Assembly (NCBI GenBank): GCA_013306675.1
Contig: JABLUY010000168.1
Coordinates: 1-58,491, forward strand
Source: Thraustochytrium sp. TN22
Lineage: Eukaryota > Sar > Bigyra > Thraustochytrida > Thraustochytriidae
Direction of reading: 5' to 3'
Length of the DNA: 58,491 nt
Shown piece after piece: positions 28,238-37,683 of the stretch. The position numbers were made by a program, and so were the translations under genes. Position 1 is the stretch's first letter. The number at the start of each line of letters is the position of its first letter. Below the pieces are notes generated by a model. The model made no database searches. It was not told the DNA's origin and was given only the letters and a program-made list of their open reading frames with translations.

Positions 28238-31200
28238 TCACGGGACGATCTGGTCGGAGCCAAAGAGGAACTTGCGACGCTCGCGGTCGACAAGCAGACC
28301 GACGTGCTCGCCGAGCCAGTTGACGCTGAGAAGGCCGGTGCTGAAGTTCGCGTAAGCGTGGGAGCCCGGGACCGACTCGAGACGCTCGATAAGCCAGCGA
28401 TCCTCGCCGCCGGCGAGCGCCGGCGTGGTGCGCGAGTTAGCGCGCGGGTTCTGGCGCGCGGCGCGGTCGCGCTTGCGGTGGATGGACTCGACAATGGCCT
28501 CGCGGTAGACGGTGCGGAACTTGGTGAGCTCCTCGACCATGAGGCCCTTGGCGGTACGCAGGACCTGGCGTGCCGTGTCAAAGGGGCCGCGCTTGCAGTG
28601 GAACCAGAGCGCGCCGTAGTTGGGGTCGGCGTTGACGCAGCGCAGTTCGATGTCAGAGATGTCGCAGCGCAGCATGTTGTTGTGGAAGACGGTGGCGTCC
28701 TCAGTGTGGGCAAAGTCCGGAAAGGCGCGGTGGTCGCCGAAGTTGCTCTGCAGGAGCTTCCAGCGCAGCAGCTCGAGGAAGCTGCCGCCGTACTGCGGCG
28801 TGAACTGGATGGCAAACTCGAGGTACCGAAAGGCGGTGTCGAGGTCAAAGTAAGGCGAGGTCGGGTTCATGTGCAGGCGCGCGCCCTCGCACCAGACCTC
28901 ACCCGACTTGGGGCAGCTCTTGAGCGCCTCGCGAAAGACGAGGCGCTGCGAGTCGGGGCCGATGGCGTGCTTGAGCTGCACGAGGATGGCCCACAGGCGG
29001 CCGGTGCCAGAGTGCGTGGCGAGGGCGTCCTCGGCGGCGCAGATTGCGTCCTTGCGGCGGCCGTTGCGCAGCTCGAGCATGACGGCCTCGAGAAAGACCT
29101 TCCACTCGTGGCGCGTCTCTTCGCGCGCGCGCGCCAGGACCTGCCGCGCCTCGTCGACATGGCCCTCGTACTCCTCGACGCGCGAGCATTCAAGGAGGAC
29201 TTGGGCGCGCGACTTGGCCGGGACGTCGACAAGTGCGCGATCCAGGAGCTGGCGCGCCTTGCTCATGTGGCCGTGCGCCAGCTCGGCGCGCGCGCCGGCG
29301 AGCCAGACCTTCCAGCGCAGGTTGACCGGGCAGCGCAGCACGCTCTGCACGTAGGCGTGGCGCGCGCGCTTGAGCGCGTCAGCGCCGCCGCCGCGCTCCG
29401 CAACCTGGGCGGCCTCGAAGTGCACCTTCCACACGAGCTCCTTGGAGATGCAGTTCATGGCGCGTTGCAGGGCGCCGCGCGTCTGCAGCAGCTTGCACGG
29501 AACAGGCTCCACCACGAAGCTGTCTTCGCGGACGCCAAACATGTCCAGGAGGTTGTACTGGCTGCGGTGCGCGCCCTGCAGCAGGCGGTGGTCCGGGCCA
29601 GGCGGCGCTGGCGGCTTGGCGGCCGCAGCGCGCATCGCCTGCTCCATCTCAGTCTTCTCGTGCAGCCGGAAGGCGTTGAACCAGAGCGGCCCGTAGCGCG
29701 GGATCTCCTTGAGGCCCTTTTCGACGATGGCGATGGCGCGCTCAAACTCCTCGTTCTTCTCCTCGAAGCGCGTCGCCTCGAAGTAGATGGGGCCGTACCA
29801 TGGCACGTTCTCCATGAGGTACTTGAAGACCTTGCGCGCCACCACGATGTTGCCGGCGCGCGCTTCGAGCAGGGCGCCCTCGAGGATCGTGCGCCAGGCC
29901 TTCTCCACGTTCTGCGAACGCAGGCGCGACAGGAGCGCGCGCGCGTTGTTGAGGTTGCCCAAGCGCTCCTCATGCTTGATGGCCTTGGTCAGCAGCTGCT
30001 CCGCGTAGTTGCAGTACTCGAGGCCCTGCTGCAGAATAGCCCGGCAGTGCAGGAGCCGCCCGCACTCCTCCTCCATCTTGGAGTACTCCAGCCAACCCTG
30101 GTGCGCGAAGGGCTGCGTCTTGTTGACAAGCTGGTACAGCTCGCGCGCCTCTTGGAACCTGTTTTCGCGCTTGGCCAGGTCTGCCATCTCCAGGTAGATC
30201 TTCCAGTGGATGCGCTCAGGCACGTCCTTGGACTGCAGCGCTTCCATCGCGAACGAGAAGGCCGCCGCCACGCTCTCCTTCTCCTTGCTGCGAAAGGTTT
30301 TATAGAACTCCTTGAAGATGCTCCGCGTCTGCGGGGTCTCTTCCAAGTCCGCCTTCTTTTGCTGTGCCCATGCCGAGTCATGCGCCACTGCCACGGGCTG
30401 CAGCGGCGCGCTTGCACTCGCACTCGCACCCGCGCCCGCGCCAGCCGACGACGCCGCGCCCACAGGCTGGCCCTTGGCCCGCGCCGAACTGTGTGGGTCG
30501 CGCTTGTCCTTGCGCTCCTCCTCGTCATCCGGAACCGCCGCGGCCGCCTTGTTGTTGTTGTTGTTGCTGCTGCTGCTGCTGTTGATCTTGCGGCCGCCGC
30601 TGATGACCGCCGCGGAGTACGGCATGGCGGGCTTCGGTGCGACCGGGGTGACGCCATCGCTCGTGCCAGCGCGACCGCCGCTCGCATCCCGCGAAAGAGC
30701 CTCCAAGTAGCCGCGGCTCGCCGGCGGCGACTTGAATGCCGGCTGCTGCGGCTGCTGGGCTTGCTGCTGTCGCTGCTGTCGCTGCTGGGGCACCGGGACC
30801 GAGGCGGTCAGCGCCGCAGCAAAGGTCTGCTGCTGCGGCGGGCGCTGCGGCTGCGGCTGCAGCTGTTGCGGCTGCCGCTGCGGCGAGCCTAGGCCAAAGT
30901 CCCGCGTATCAGGGCCTGCCAGGTGGGGTCCGCGCAGCGGTGAGGACTGCGGCGTGGATACAGGTGTGCCGACGGACTTTTGGTCGGTGGAGTCGAAGGA
31001 GCGCGTGGCGTCCCGATCGCGGCCGTTTTGCTGGTGTGCGCCGTCGCCGAAGCCAAGGCCACCCCGCGAGGATGAGGCGGAGGAGGAGGAGGAGGAGGAG
31101 AAGGCATCCGCGGCCGAACCTGCGCCGTGCGGCATAGACGAGTCGTGGTAAAAGCCGCGGCTCGCGTAGCCGCCATAGACGAGACCAGCGCCCGGCGGGG

Positions 31201-32473
31201 AGGGACCAAGGCCTGCGGCCGCCGCGTAGTCCGTCTGCGGCTCGTCCGTCTCGGTAAAGTCGAGGCGGCGGAAGCTGGCGCCGAGCGAATGCACGGCCAT
31301 GTCTTCAGAGAAGTGCGCAAAGCTCTGGTGGGGGTCGTCGTCGCCTGTGTCGCCCCCGCCTCCGCCGCCCATGCCCCCATGCGCGTGGTTAAAAGCGGTC
31401 CCCTCGAAGTTGAGCGGGATCATACCGCCGCCCATGCCCCCTTGGGAAGATCCAGGCTCGGCCGGGTATGCGCTGGGCATAGCGAACGGGTGCGCGAGGT
31501 CCGGCCCTCCATGGGCCGCGCCGCGCGCGTGGTTTGGGCCCTCATCCGAGCGCCCGTGCTGCTGCTGCTGCGGCAGGTGGTCATACCAGGACATATCAGC
31601 GCTGCCAGCGGCCATGAGGTGCGACTGGTGCTGGTTCTGGTTCTGGTGCTGTTGGTGATGCTGCTGGTGGCCATTGTTGCCCGCGGCGCCCGAAATGCCG
31701 TAGGCCAGGTCCCCATCGAAAAAGCCGCTGTCCATGGGGAAGTGGCCGGACGCGCCCCCAGGCGCGTGCTCGTGCTGATGCGAATACGGGTTCAGACCCT
31801 GGCCGGCTGCCGAGACCTCGTCCGGGTAGCTGAGGCCGCCGAGGCCGTAGCGGAAGGCGTTGGGCGGGCTCGTCCCAAGCGGGTTGCCCTGGCCGGGCCC
31901 TGGTGTCCTATGGTGCGGGCGGCCACTGTGCGGATGCTGCTGGTGCTGCCACATCTCGTCGTAGCCCGCCATCATGTGCGCTGGTGGATGCTGCTGGTGC
32001 TGCATAGGGTCCATGCCGTACGGGTCTGTTGGCGGCGGCGTTGGCATCTGCACCATGTACGGCCCGCCGCGAGGCGTGAACTCGGCTACGTCTGCGTTCA
32101 GCTGGCTCTCCTCGCCGTCGCTGCCATTCATGAAGGGCTGGACCGACGCCGGCGCAAAGATGTCCTTGCCCATGAAGAAGCTGTTTACGTCGTAGCCCGT
32201 GCCGGCCCCTCCCGTGAGGCCGGCTTGTCCCTGGAGCTGCTGCGTATGTTGTGGCTGCGCGTGCTGCTGCGGCTGGCCCTGCCGCGCCTGGCCCTCGGGC
32301 GCTTGCTGGCCATCTTCCTGCGGCTGCCGTGGCTGCGGCACGCCGGCGGCGCCCTGCCCCGGCTGCTGCTGCGCCGCCGCCGCTGCCTGTGCGCGGGCGC
32401 CCAGAATGCCCTGCACCTCGGCGTCCTCGGACTCATCCCCCGTCCGCGCGCCCCAGGCCTGCGTGTGGTACAT
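28238..32473 (-). CDS. HAT/TPR-like repeat protein with long low-complexity N-terminus, 1411 aa
   Basis: ATG 32473 starts MYHTQAWGARTGDESEDAE. The first ~700 residues are Gln/Gly/His/Pro/Ala-rich and probably disordered. From ~710 to ~1350 there are repeated ~34-residue helical pairs with the aromatic pattern of half-a-TPR (HAT) repeats, for example RIHWKIYLEMADLAKRENRF, QGWLEYSKMEEECGR, WYGPIYFEATRFEEKNEEFE, WFHCKRGPF. HAT repeats occur almost only in RNA-processing proteins (Prp6, Clf1, CstF-77, Utp6) and in organellar RNA-stabilising proteins such as HCF107. No other domain is visible. It is probably a scaffold of an RNA-protein complex; the splicing-factor-6 style repeats are closest in feel, but I cannot assign an orthologue. 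The C-terminus ends in an aromatic/basic tail (RRKFLFGSDQIVP). Confidence 0.7.
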   Translation of the reverse strand: MYHTQAWGARTGDESEDAEVQGILGARAQAAAAAQQQPGQGAAGVPQPRQPQEDGQQAPEGQARQGQPQQHAQPQHTQQLQGQAGLTGGAGTGYDVNSFFMGKDIFAPASVQPFMNGSDGEESQLNADVAEFTPRGGPYMVQMPTPPPTDPYGMDPMQHQQHPPAHMMAGYDEMWQHQQHPHSGRPHHRTPGPGQGNPLGTSPPNAFRYGLGGLSYPDEVSAAGQGLNPYSHQHEHAPGGASGHFPMDSGFFDGDLAYGISGAAGNNGHQQHHQQHQNQNQHQSHLMAAGSADMSWYDHLPQQQQHGRSDEGPNHARGAAHGGPDLAHPFAMPSAYPAEPGSSQGGMGGGMIPLNFEGTAFNHAHGGMGGGGGGDTGDDDPHQSFAHFSEDMAVHSLGASFRRLDFTETDEPQTDYAAAAGLGPSPPGAGLVYGGYASRGFYHDSSMPHGAGSAADAFSSSSSSSASSSRGGLGFGDGAHQQNGRDRDATRSFDSTDQKSVGTPVSTPQSSPLRGPHLAGPDTRDFGLGSPQRQPQQLQPQPQRPPQQQTFAAALTASVPVPQQRQQRQQQAQQPQQPAFKSPPASRGYLEALSRDASGGRAGTSDGVTPVAPKPAMPYSAAVISGGRKINSSSSSNNNNNKAAAAVPDDEEERKDKRDPHSSARAKGQPVGAASSAGAGAGASASASAPLQPVAVAHDSAWAQQKKADLEETPQTRSIFKEFYKTFRSKEKESVAAAFSFAMEALQSKDVPERIHWKIYLEMADLAKRENRFQEARELYQLVNKTQPFAHQGWLEYSKMEEECGRLLHCRAILQQGLEYCNYAEQLLTKAIKHEERLGNLNNARALLSRLRSQNVEKAWRTILEGALLEARAGNIVVARKVFKYLMENVPWYGPIYFEATRFEEKNEEFERAIAIVEKGLKEIPRYGPLWFNAFRLHEKTEMEQAMRAAAAKPPAPPGPDHRLLQGAHRSQYNLLDMFGVREDSFVVEPVPCKLLQTRGALQRAMNCISKELVWKVHFEAAQVAERGGGADALKRARHAYVQSVLRCPVNLRWKVWLAGARAELAHGHMSKARQLLDRALVDVPAKSRAQVLLECSRVEEYEGHVDEARQVLARAREETRHEWKVFLEAVMLELRNGRRKDAICAAEDALATHSGTGRLWAILVQLKHAIGPDSQRLVFREALKSCPKSGEVWCEGARLHMNPTSPYFDLDTAFRYLEFAIQFTPQYGGSFLELLRWKLLQSNFGDHRAFPDFAHTEDATVFHNNMLRCDISDIELRCVNADPNYGALWFHCKRGPFDTARQVLRTAKGLMVEELTKFRTVYREAIVESIHRKRDRAARQNPRANSRTTPALAGGEDRWLIERLESVPGSHAYANFSTGLLSVNWLGEHVGLLVDRERRKFLFGSDQIVP

Positions 32474-33580
32474 CGCCCCGCCCGCCTCGCAGAGCCAATC
32501 TATGCGCCCTCCAGTTTTTCCCTACCGTGTCCGTTCTGCGCCGGGCTCTCTCGCCGCTCACAGAAAGTTCGCCCGTCCCGTGCCCCCTTTACCGCGCCGC
32601 CGCCGCTGCCGCCGGCTCGCCTCTCGCGCCGTGCGCGCGCGCGCGGCGCTGAGACCGCAAGCCGCGGAGGGGGGGGGCGCGAGGGGGAGGGGGGACAAGG
32701 GCCGCGCGCGCCGCGCTGCCGCGCCGCGCCGCGCCGCCGCGCCGCGCCGCCGCCGCGCGCGGCTGGATCGACGGATGCCTCCTGCCTGCCTCGCCTGCTT
32801 GCCCGCCGGGTCCCGCCGCGCCGCGCGCCGCGCCGCGCCGACAGGAGCCGCCCGCGCGCGCCGCCGCGCCTGCGTGCGTGCGTGCGCGCCGCCGCCGCGC
32901 CGCCCACCGCGCGCGCGCCCGCCGCCGCGCGCGCGGCCGCCGGCGCCCGCGCGATCTGATTTGAACGCGCCGCCGGGCTCGCTCGCTCGTAGTTAGGCTA
33001 GCTAGCTGCTAGCTCCTAGCGGCGGCCCGCTAACTACGCCCCGCCGGCCGCGCGCAACTGCCCGCGCCGCCGCGCAAGTGCGGCGCGCCACTTGCGCGCG
33101 CTTTGCCGCGCTTGCGCCGCGCCTTGCGCCACTTGTGCGCGCCTCAACGCGCGCGGTTTTTCCCTCTGCCTTTGCGTGCCAGTGGCGGTGAGGGGGTGCT
33201 GCGGGAAGCCGTGGGCGGGCGCCGAGGAGAAGGGGCTGTGCCGAGGGGGGGTTCCGCGTCGACGTGGAGACTGGAGGTCGAAGCCCCGCAGTGGGGAAGC
33301 ATGAGGGGAGAGTGCGGCGAGCGGTTTCAATGTGGGCCGGGAAGGTTTGAAGGAGGCGCACTGGGAGTGATGGGTGGTAGAGGAGACGTGATATACTGAG
33401 AGGCGGGAAAAGCGGCGCTGTGGGGCAGTGTCGGGGTGGACAAGGGCAAAGTGGGCTTCGGAGAAATCTATGGTGCGCTCGTACGAGCGGTTGATGACGA
33501 ACTTACATTAGAGCTTTGAGGTGGGGGGTTGGTACCACACCACCAGACATCATCCAATCTTCAAGGCTGCTCTTGCGCAC
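32474..33580. other. Very GC-rich promoter-proximal region upstream of HAT-repeat gene
   Basis: The first ~500 bp are extremely GC-rich (runs of CGCCG and G homopolymers near 32665-32695) and would be the 5' UTR and promoter of the minus-strand HAT gene. A TAGCTAGCTGCTAGCTCCTAG palindrome-like cluster lies near 32996-33020. No gene is seen on either strand. Confidence 0.5.
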
Positions 33581-33584
33581 CCGG

Positions 33585-33700
33585 ATTTCAGTACACAGCA
33601 TGACTGGGCTGATGTTCGGGCCGTCCGTGAAGACAGGGTCTGGGTCGATAAACGACGTAGCCGAGCGCGAAAAGGACGGCTATCGAGATTGCAGTGAGAA
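33585..33700 (-). pseudogene. Degenerate copy of the UBA3 3' coding end
   Basis: On the minus strand the frame through about 33650-33600 reads DPDPVFTDGPNISPVML, which parallels the UBA3 C-terminal DPVFPSGQNVSLVIN. At DNA level the plus-strand block at ~33607-33638 matches ~33805-33836 at about 26 of 32 positions and includes an exact GAAGACAGGGTC. It looks like an old tandem duplication of the UBA3 tail. An alternative last exon is possible. No start codon or other domain accompanies it. Confidence 0.4.
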
Positions 33701-33710
33701 CCTGCTCTGT

Positions 33711-33766
33711 TCTTTTCTTTCCTTTTCTTTTTCTTTTCTTTTCTTTTCTCTTCTTTTTTCTGCGTG
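33711..33766. repeat. Pyrimidine-rich TTTTC repeat just downstream of UBA3
   Basis: The plus strand is nearly pure T/C (TTTTCTTTTCTTTTCTCTTC type), so the UBA3 transcript's 3' UTR would be purine-rich here, starting under 10 bp after its stop codon. Confidence 0.8.
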
Positions 33767-33773
33767 CAAAGTT

Positions 33774-35048
33774 TCATTCGCTCGCGGCGAAGTTGATCAC
33801 GAGGCTGACGTTCTGGCCAGACGGGAAGACAGGGTCCGTGACGGTGATGACGTCGCCGGACTCAAGGAGGTCGGCCAGCGGCTTGCTGAGGTTGGGCTCG
33901 GTCTGCTTACGAAGCGCCTCAGGCTTCTGGATGTAGAGCGAGAGCCCAGGCTTGGCGATGGAGGGCTTCTCGAGCTGGAGCGCCGTGTCAGCGAGCAGAC
34001 GGTCGAGGAGCGCACCGAGCGTGGAGGCCGGGTCCGCGTCCCAGCGGATCTCCTCGGCGCGGCACACCGGGCAGTCCGGCTTGCGGCCGTACTCAAAGGT
34101 GTACGAATACACGCCCGTAGTGCCATTGTACATGCAGTAGTTGTTGAGCGACTGCGAGCTCCAGGAGAGCACCTTGAAGGCCTCGTTCACGCAGGCGCCC
34201 GCGATGATGGCGTTCGTGGAGGCTACGGCCGGCACGATATTCTTCACAACGCCCATCGTGAGCATGTAGGTGACGCCCTCGATCTTGAAGAGGTCGGCAC
34301 GCTCCTGAGCGCGCTCGAAGATGAAGCGCATGTGGTTCGGGTCATCCTTGTCCAGCTTGGTGCCGGCGCCGAAGGTCTTCATGAACTCATCGTGGATGAC
34401 GTCCGCCTCCGGGTTGCTCAGCGACTTGGTGATGGCGAAGAGCACGTACGCGATGCAGTGGTCTGGCTTGCGCGGCGTCTCCGCCACTGTGCACAGCGGG
34501 AAGTGCACCTGCGGCGGGAAGGAATCGATCGAGCACTCAAAGCACGAGGTGGCCATGGGCAGGATCACGCGCGCCTGGCCCTTGAATGCCTCCGTGCCGC
34601 CGTCGATGAGCGGGATCACCGACTCCGGGTCCACATTGCCCTCATCGTCGGTCTCCACCATCTGGTGCAGCAGGCTGTTCATCCACCGCCGCGCCTTGAT
34701 GTTATCCAGGCCGGCGATGATGAGGCCGAACTGCCGGTAAAAGGACTCATCCTTCTCCTGGATCGGGCACGTGTGCGCCGTCACCTTCACGCCCGGCACG
34801 CGCTGCTGGATGAACTCCGCCGCCACCTCCGCCTTCATGCGTCCGACGTCCTTTTGCCGGAACAGGAACTGACGGTTAAGGTTCGTCACATCGATCGTGT
34901 CCAGATCGATCACATCGATCGCGCGGAACCCGGACAGTGCCAGGTTCTTGAGCAGCTCGCAACCGAGGCCGCCCGCCCCGATCACCAGGATGCGCGCCTG
35001 CGTCGCTAGGTAGTCGCGCGTCTCCTGTGTGCGTATGTACCAATGACC

Positions 35049-35082
<34 letters not shown>

Positions 35083-35333
35083 CACGTACGCGAGCAAGCA
35101 AGCAGGGTGGTCCGCCCACGCGTCAGTAACAGCGCCCCAGCAGGGATTGCCCTTCGCGCACTTACCTGCCCTGGGTAGAATTCGCCCGACGGCAGCGTGC
35201 CAGTCTCATTGCCGAACGGTGACGGCCGGCTCAGCACCACGTCCACGCCGCTCACGCCCTTCATGGACGCCTTGGCCACGGGCGCTGCGGCAGTCGTCGC
35301 GGCCTTGGCCATGTCCATGGCGGCCGTCGCCAT
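33774..35333 (-). CDS. UBA3: NEDD8-activating enzyme E1 catalytic subunit (UBA3), 472 aa after splicing
   Basis: UBA3, paired with NAE1, adenylates NEDD8, forms a thioester with it and passes it to UBC12. ATG 35333 (MATAAMDMAKAATT) is chosen because upstream sequence is a simple repeat. One intron (35165-35025) is removed: donor CAG|GTAAG, acceptor ACACAG|GAG, joining SGEFYPGQ to ETRDYLATQAR. Exon 1 gives 56 residues and exon 2 gives 416; human UBA3 is 463. Seen motifs: ATP-binding LVIGAGGLGCELLKNLALSG, NLNRQFLFRQKDVGRMKAEV, GLDNIKARRWMNSLL, VPLIDGGTE-type segment (VIPLIDGGTEAFKGQARVIL), the catalytic-Cys region FPLCTVAETPRKPDHC, and zinc-binding DCPVCRAEEI. The last ~85 residues are the ubiquitin-fold E2-recruiting domain. 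It is divergent from the PRMT3-like gene. Confidence 0.95.
35025..35165 (-). other. In-frame, stop-free 141-bp intron of UBA3
   Basis: The intron starts GTAAGTGCG and ends CATACGCACACAG on the minus strand. Its length is a multiple of three and it has no stop, so the unspliced message stays open and would add 47 residues including an LLACLLACLLA stretch. The repeat is a (GCTT)n run on the sense strand (35051-35080) near the acceptor, perhaps serving as a pyrimidine-containing tract. A TTACTGAC sequence near 35130 could be a branch site. The inserted segment would interrupt the protein just before the ATP-binding fold, so an intron is much more likely than coding sequence. Confidence 0.85.
35051..35080. 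repeat. (CAAG)n repeat inside UBA3 intron
   Basis: Seven to eight CAAG units on the plus strand, with a shorter second run at 35094-35104. Same unit as at 3787-3818. Confidence 0.9.
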
Positions 35334-35854
35334 GCGCCCGGCGTCGGTCCCCGCAGGCGCCGCGGCCGCGCGAGCTTCGCCTCGCCTCGCCTCGCCTCGC
35401 CTCGCCTCGCCTTGCCTCCCCTCGCTTCGCCTCGCCGCGCCGCGCCGCGCCTCTACTCCTCGCCCAGCCGCCCAGAGTCCTTCTGGGGCTCTGCTCGCCG
35501 AGGCTCGTTCCTTGGTATGATCTTTGCCAAGGACGCATACAACGATTCGAACATGTATCAACGCCGTCCAAAGGATTTATTCCGTGGACGCAGAGCCTCG
35601 GACACGCGCACAAACGAAGGGATCTCTCACAGTCCGCACGCGCAGTCGAGCCCGCTGTCAAGAGCGCCGCCGTCGTGCTCGCGGTGCCTCGCAGCGCGGG
35701 CGCCGCGAGCAGGCAAGGTCAGCCTGCCCCTCCGGCGCCGAATCGCGCCGAAGTCGCGCGCACGTCTTGTGCGCGGTCCGGGTCGCCGGGGCCAGTGGTG
35801 CCCAGTGGTCCAGGTCGCGGCGGCGCAGTCGGAGAAGCGGCGCGCGCGGGGGCG
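35334..35854. promoter_or_regulatory. Divergent UBA3 / PRMT3-like promoter with CGCCT pentamer repeat
   Basis: This 521-bp gap separates two divergent start codons. A (CGCCT)n run with variants occupies about 35386-35445, next to UBA3. The middle (35515-35600) is less GC-rich and is the likely core promoter zone for one or both genes. No gene is seen. Confidence 0.45.
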
Positions 35855-37552
35855 ATGGCGAGCGAGGAGGCGGTCCGCATGGGCGACGAGCGGGTGCCGG
35901 ACGGCGACGAGGAGCTCTCGGACGAGGAGCTGGTGGAGGAGGAGCTGGACGAGGAGGAGTGCGTGGACCTCTTCTCGGAGCGGCGCTTCCCGAGCAGCAA
36001 GGCGCTCGTGCAGGCGTGCAAGAAGGAGCACGGCCTCGACCTGCGCGCGCTGGCACGCCAGGATGAGTACCTGTGGATTCGGGCCGTGAACTTCTGCCGC
36101 CGCGCCATGCAGGCCGGCGAGCAGGTCGACGCCGTCGTGGCGCAGTTGAGCGCCGCGGACGTCGCCGACCAACTCAACGCGGATGACTCGCTGCTGCAGC
36201 CCGTCATGCCGGACGACGCGCTCATGTATGCTTTTGATGACGTCGCTGCCGCTGGGGATGAGGGCGACGAGGCCGGCGCTGCTGGGGCCGCTGGTGCCGG
36301 GGCGGCCGGCGCCGAGGCCGGCGCCAAGGGCGAGGACGACATCCCTGCGGCGGAGCGCATCGCAATGCTGGAGGACGAGCTTGCGCGCTACCGCCTCAAG
36401 GTCAAGGAGCTGCTCGAGGAGGTCATGGAGCTCGACGACAAGGGCTCCGCGAGCGGGTCCGGTGAGGATGCGGAGGACGACGAGGATGATGAGGATGACG
36501 AGGACCTGCCGGGCCTCGAGGACGACAAGAATGAGGATGACCTGGAGCGTCGCAAGAAGGCCGGCAAGGAGGTCGCCAAGAAGGAGCGAACGGATCCTTC
36601 GCGGGAGCCCGACAACGGGTACTTTCGGTCGTACGGCCGAATGGGGATCCACGAGGAGATGCTCAAGGACCGGCCGCGCACCGAGGGCTACCGCGACGCC
36701 CTGGACGCAGTCGTGCCAACCCTGGAGGGCGCCACAGTGCTGGACGTGGGATGTGGCACCGGCATCCTCAGCATGTTTGCGGCGCGCGCCGGCGCGCGCC
36801 GCGTCGTGGCGGTGGACGCCTCCACGATCGCGGAGCTCGCGCAGCGCCTGGTGACGCGCAACGGCTTCCAGGACGTGATTGAGGTGGTCTACGCGCGTGT
36901 GGAGCAGCTCGATGAGAAGGTGGCCGAGGAAATCCAGGCGGATGTGATCGTGTCGGAGTGGATGGGCTACGGACTTCTCTTCGAGTCCATGCTGGACTCC
37001 GTGCTGGACGCGCGCGACCGTTGGTTGCGGCCGGGCGGCATCATGATCCCGCACAAGGCCACCATCTTCCTGCAGGGCCAGAGCAACATGGCCAAGTTCG
37101 ACTATTGGCGCGACGTGTATGGCTTCGACTACTCGGAGCTCAGCTCCATGCGGCCACGCGACCCGGTTGTCGAGGTGGCCGATCCGGCCACGATCATCAC
37201 GGATCGCGGCCTGGTCTATGACATTGACATTGCCACGGTCACCAAGGACGACCTTGACTTTCACGCGAGCCTCACGCTGCGCGTGCAGCGCGACGCGCAG
37301 CTCACCAGTTTCGTCATCTCCTTCGATTGCGCCATGGCGCCCGGCTCCGACCTCGTTCTGTCCACCGCTGTGGAGTCCACGCCCACGCACTGGGCGCAGA
37401 CCGTGCTGTACCTTGAAAACTTCCTCGACGTGGTGGCTGGCCAGGAGCTTAACGTCACGCTGTCATACCGCCGCAACGACCGCCACAAGCGCGACATTGA
37501 CATCACGCTTGGCATCAACGGCGAGCACTACCGCGCCTACACGCTGCAGTAA
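35855..37552 (+). CDS. PRMT3: PRMT3-like protein arginine methyltransferase, 565 aa
   Basis: ATG 35855 begins MASEEAVRMGDERV. The acidic N-terminus leads into a PRMT3-type zinc-finger segment (residues 36-60), then the PRMT3-specific helical stretch (QDEYLWIRAVNFCRRAMQ and LLQPVMPDDALMYAFDD). An acidic coiled linker follows. The class I SAM-dependent methyltransferase core starts at ~250 with YFRSYGRMGIHEEMLKD. Motif I is VLDVGCGTGILSMFAARAGA (~296), the double-E loop is SEWMGYGLLFESML (~367) and the THW loop is THWAQTVLYLENFL (~510). These are the hallmarks of type I PRMTs, which dimethylate arginine asymmetrically; PRMT3 acts on ribosomal protein S2 in the cytosol. The catalytic half looks intact. 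The zinc finger is not: three of four expected ligands are replaced (D38, S41, A54; H59 kept), although C36 and C55 sit beside these positions. Confidence 0.9.
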   Translation: MASEEAVRMGDERVPDGDEELSDEELVEEELDEEECVDLFSERRFPSSKALVQACKKEHGLDLRALARQDEYLWIRAVNFCRRAMQAGEQVDAVVAQLSAADVADQLNADDSLLQPVMPDDALMYAFDDVAAAGDEGDEAGAAGAAGAGAAGAEAGAKGEDDIPAAERIAMLEDELARYRLKVKELLEEVMELDDKGSASGSGEDAEDDEDDEDDEDLPGLEDDKNEDDLERRKKAGKEVAKKERTDPSREPDNGYFRSYGRMGIHEEMLKDRPRTEGYRDALDAVVPTLEGATVLDVGCGTGILSMFAARAGARRVVAVDASTIAELAQRLVTRNGFQDVIEVVYARVEQLDEKVAEEIQADVIVSEWMGYGLLFESMLDSVLDARDRWLRPGGIMIPHKATIFLQGQSNMAKFDYWRDVYGFDYSELSSMRPRDPVVEVADPATIITDRGLVYDIDIATVTKDDLDFHASLTLRVQRDAQLTSFVISFDCAMAPGSDLVLSTAVESTPTHWAQTVLYLENFLDVVAGQELNVTLSYRRNDRHKRDIDITLGINGEHYRAYTLQ

Positions 37553-37642
37553 AACAAAAGTGGAGAGGAGAACAAAAAGGGATCCGAAAGTGGTAGCCTT
37601 CAGAGATAAAGGGAGAGATCTTCGTATACTTTTACACACCGA

Positions 37643-37683
<41 letters not shown>

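Noticed and set aside
28304-30892. Plus-strand 862-codon open frame opposite the HAT-repeat gene
   Set aside because: Antisense shadow; Arg/Ala/Leu/Val-rich composition and no recognisable motif, while the minus strand has clear HAT repeats.
33640-33712. Minus-strand hydrophobic segment QVLTAISIAVLFALGYVVY that looks like a membrane anchor
   Set aside because: There is no upstream start or splice acceptor with a pyrimidine tract, and the same DNA fits better as the degenerate UBA3-tail copy in another frame.
35627-37390. Minus-strand 587-codon open frame opposite the PRMT3-like gene
   Set aside because: Antisense of a gene with intact catalytic motifs; composition is typical of GC-driven shadow frames.
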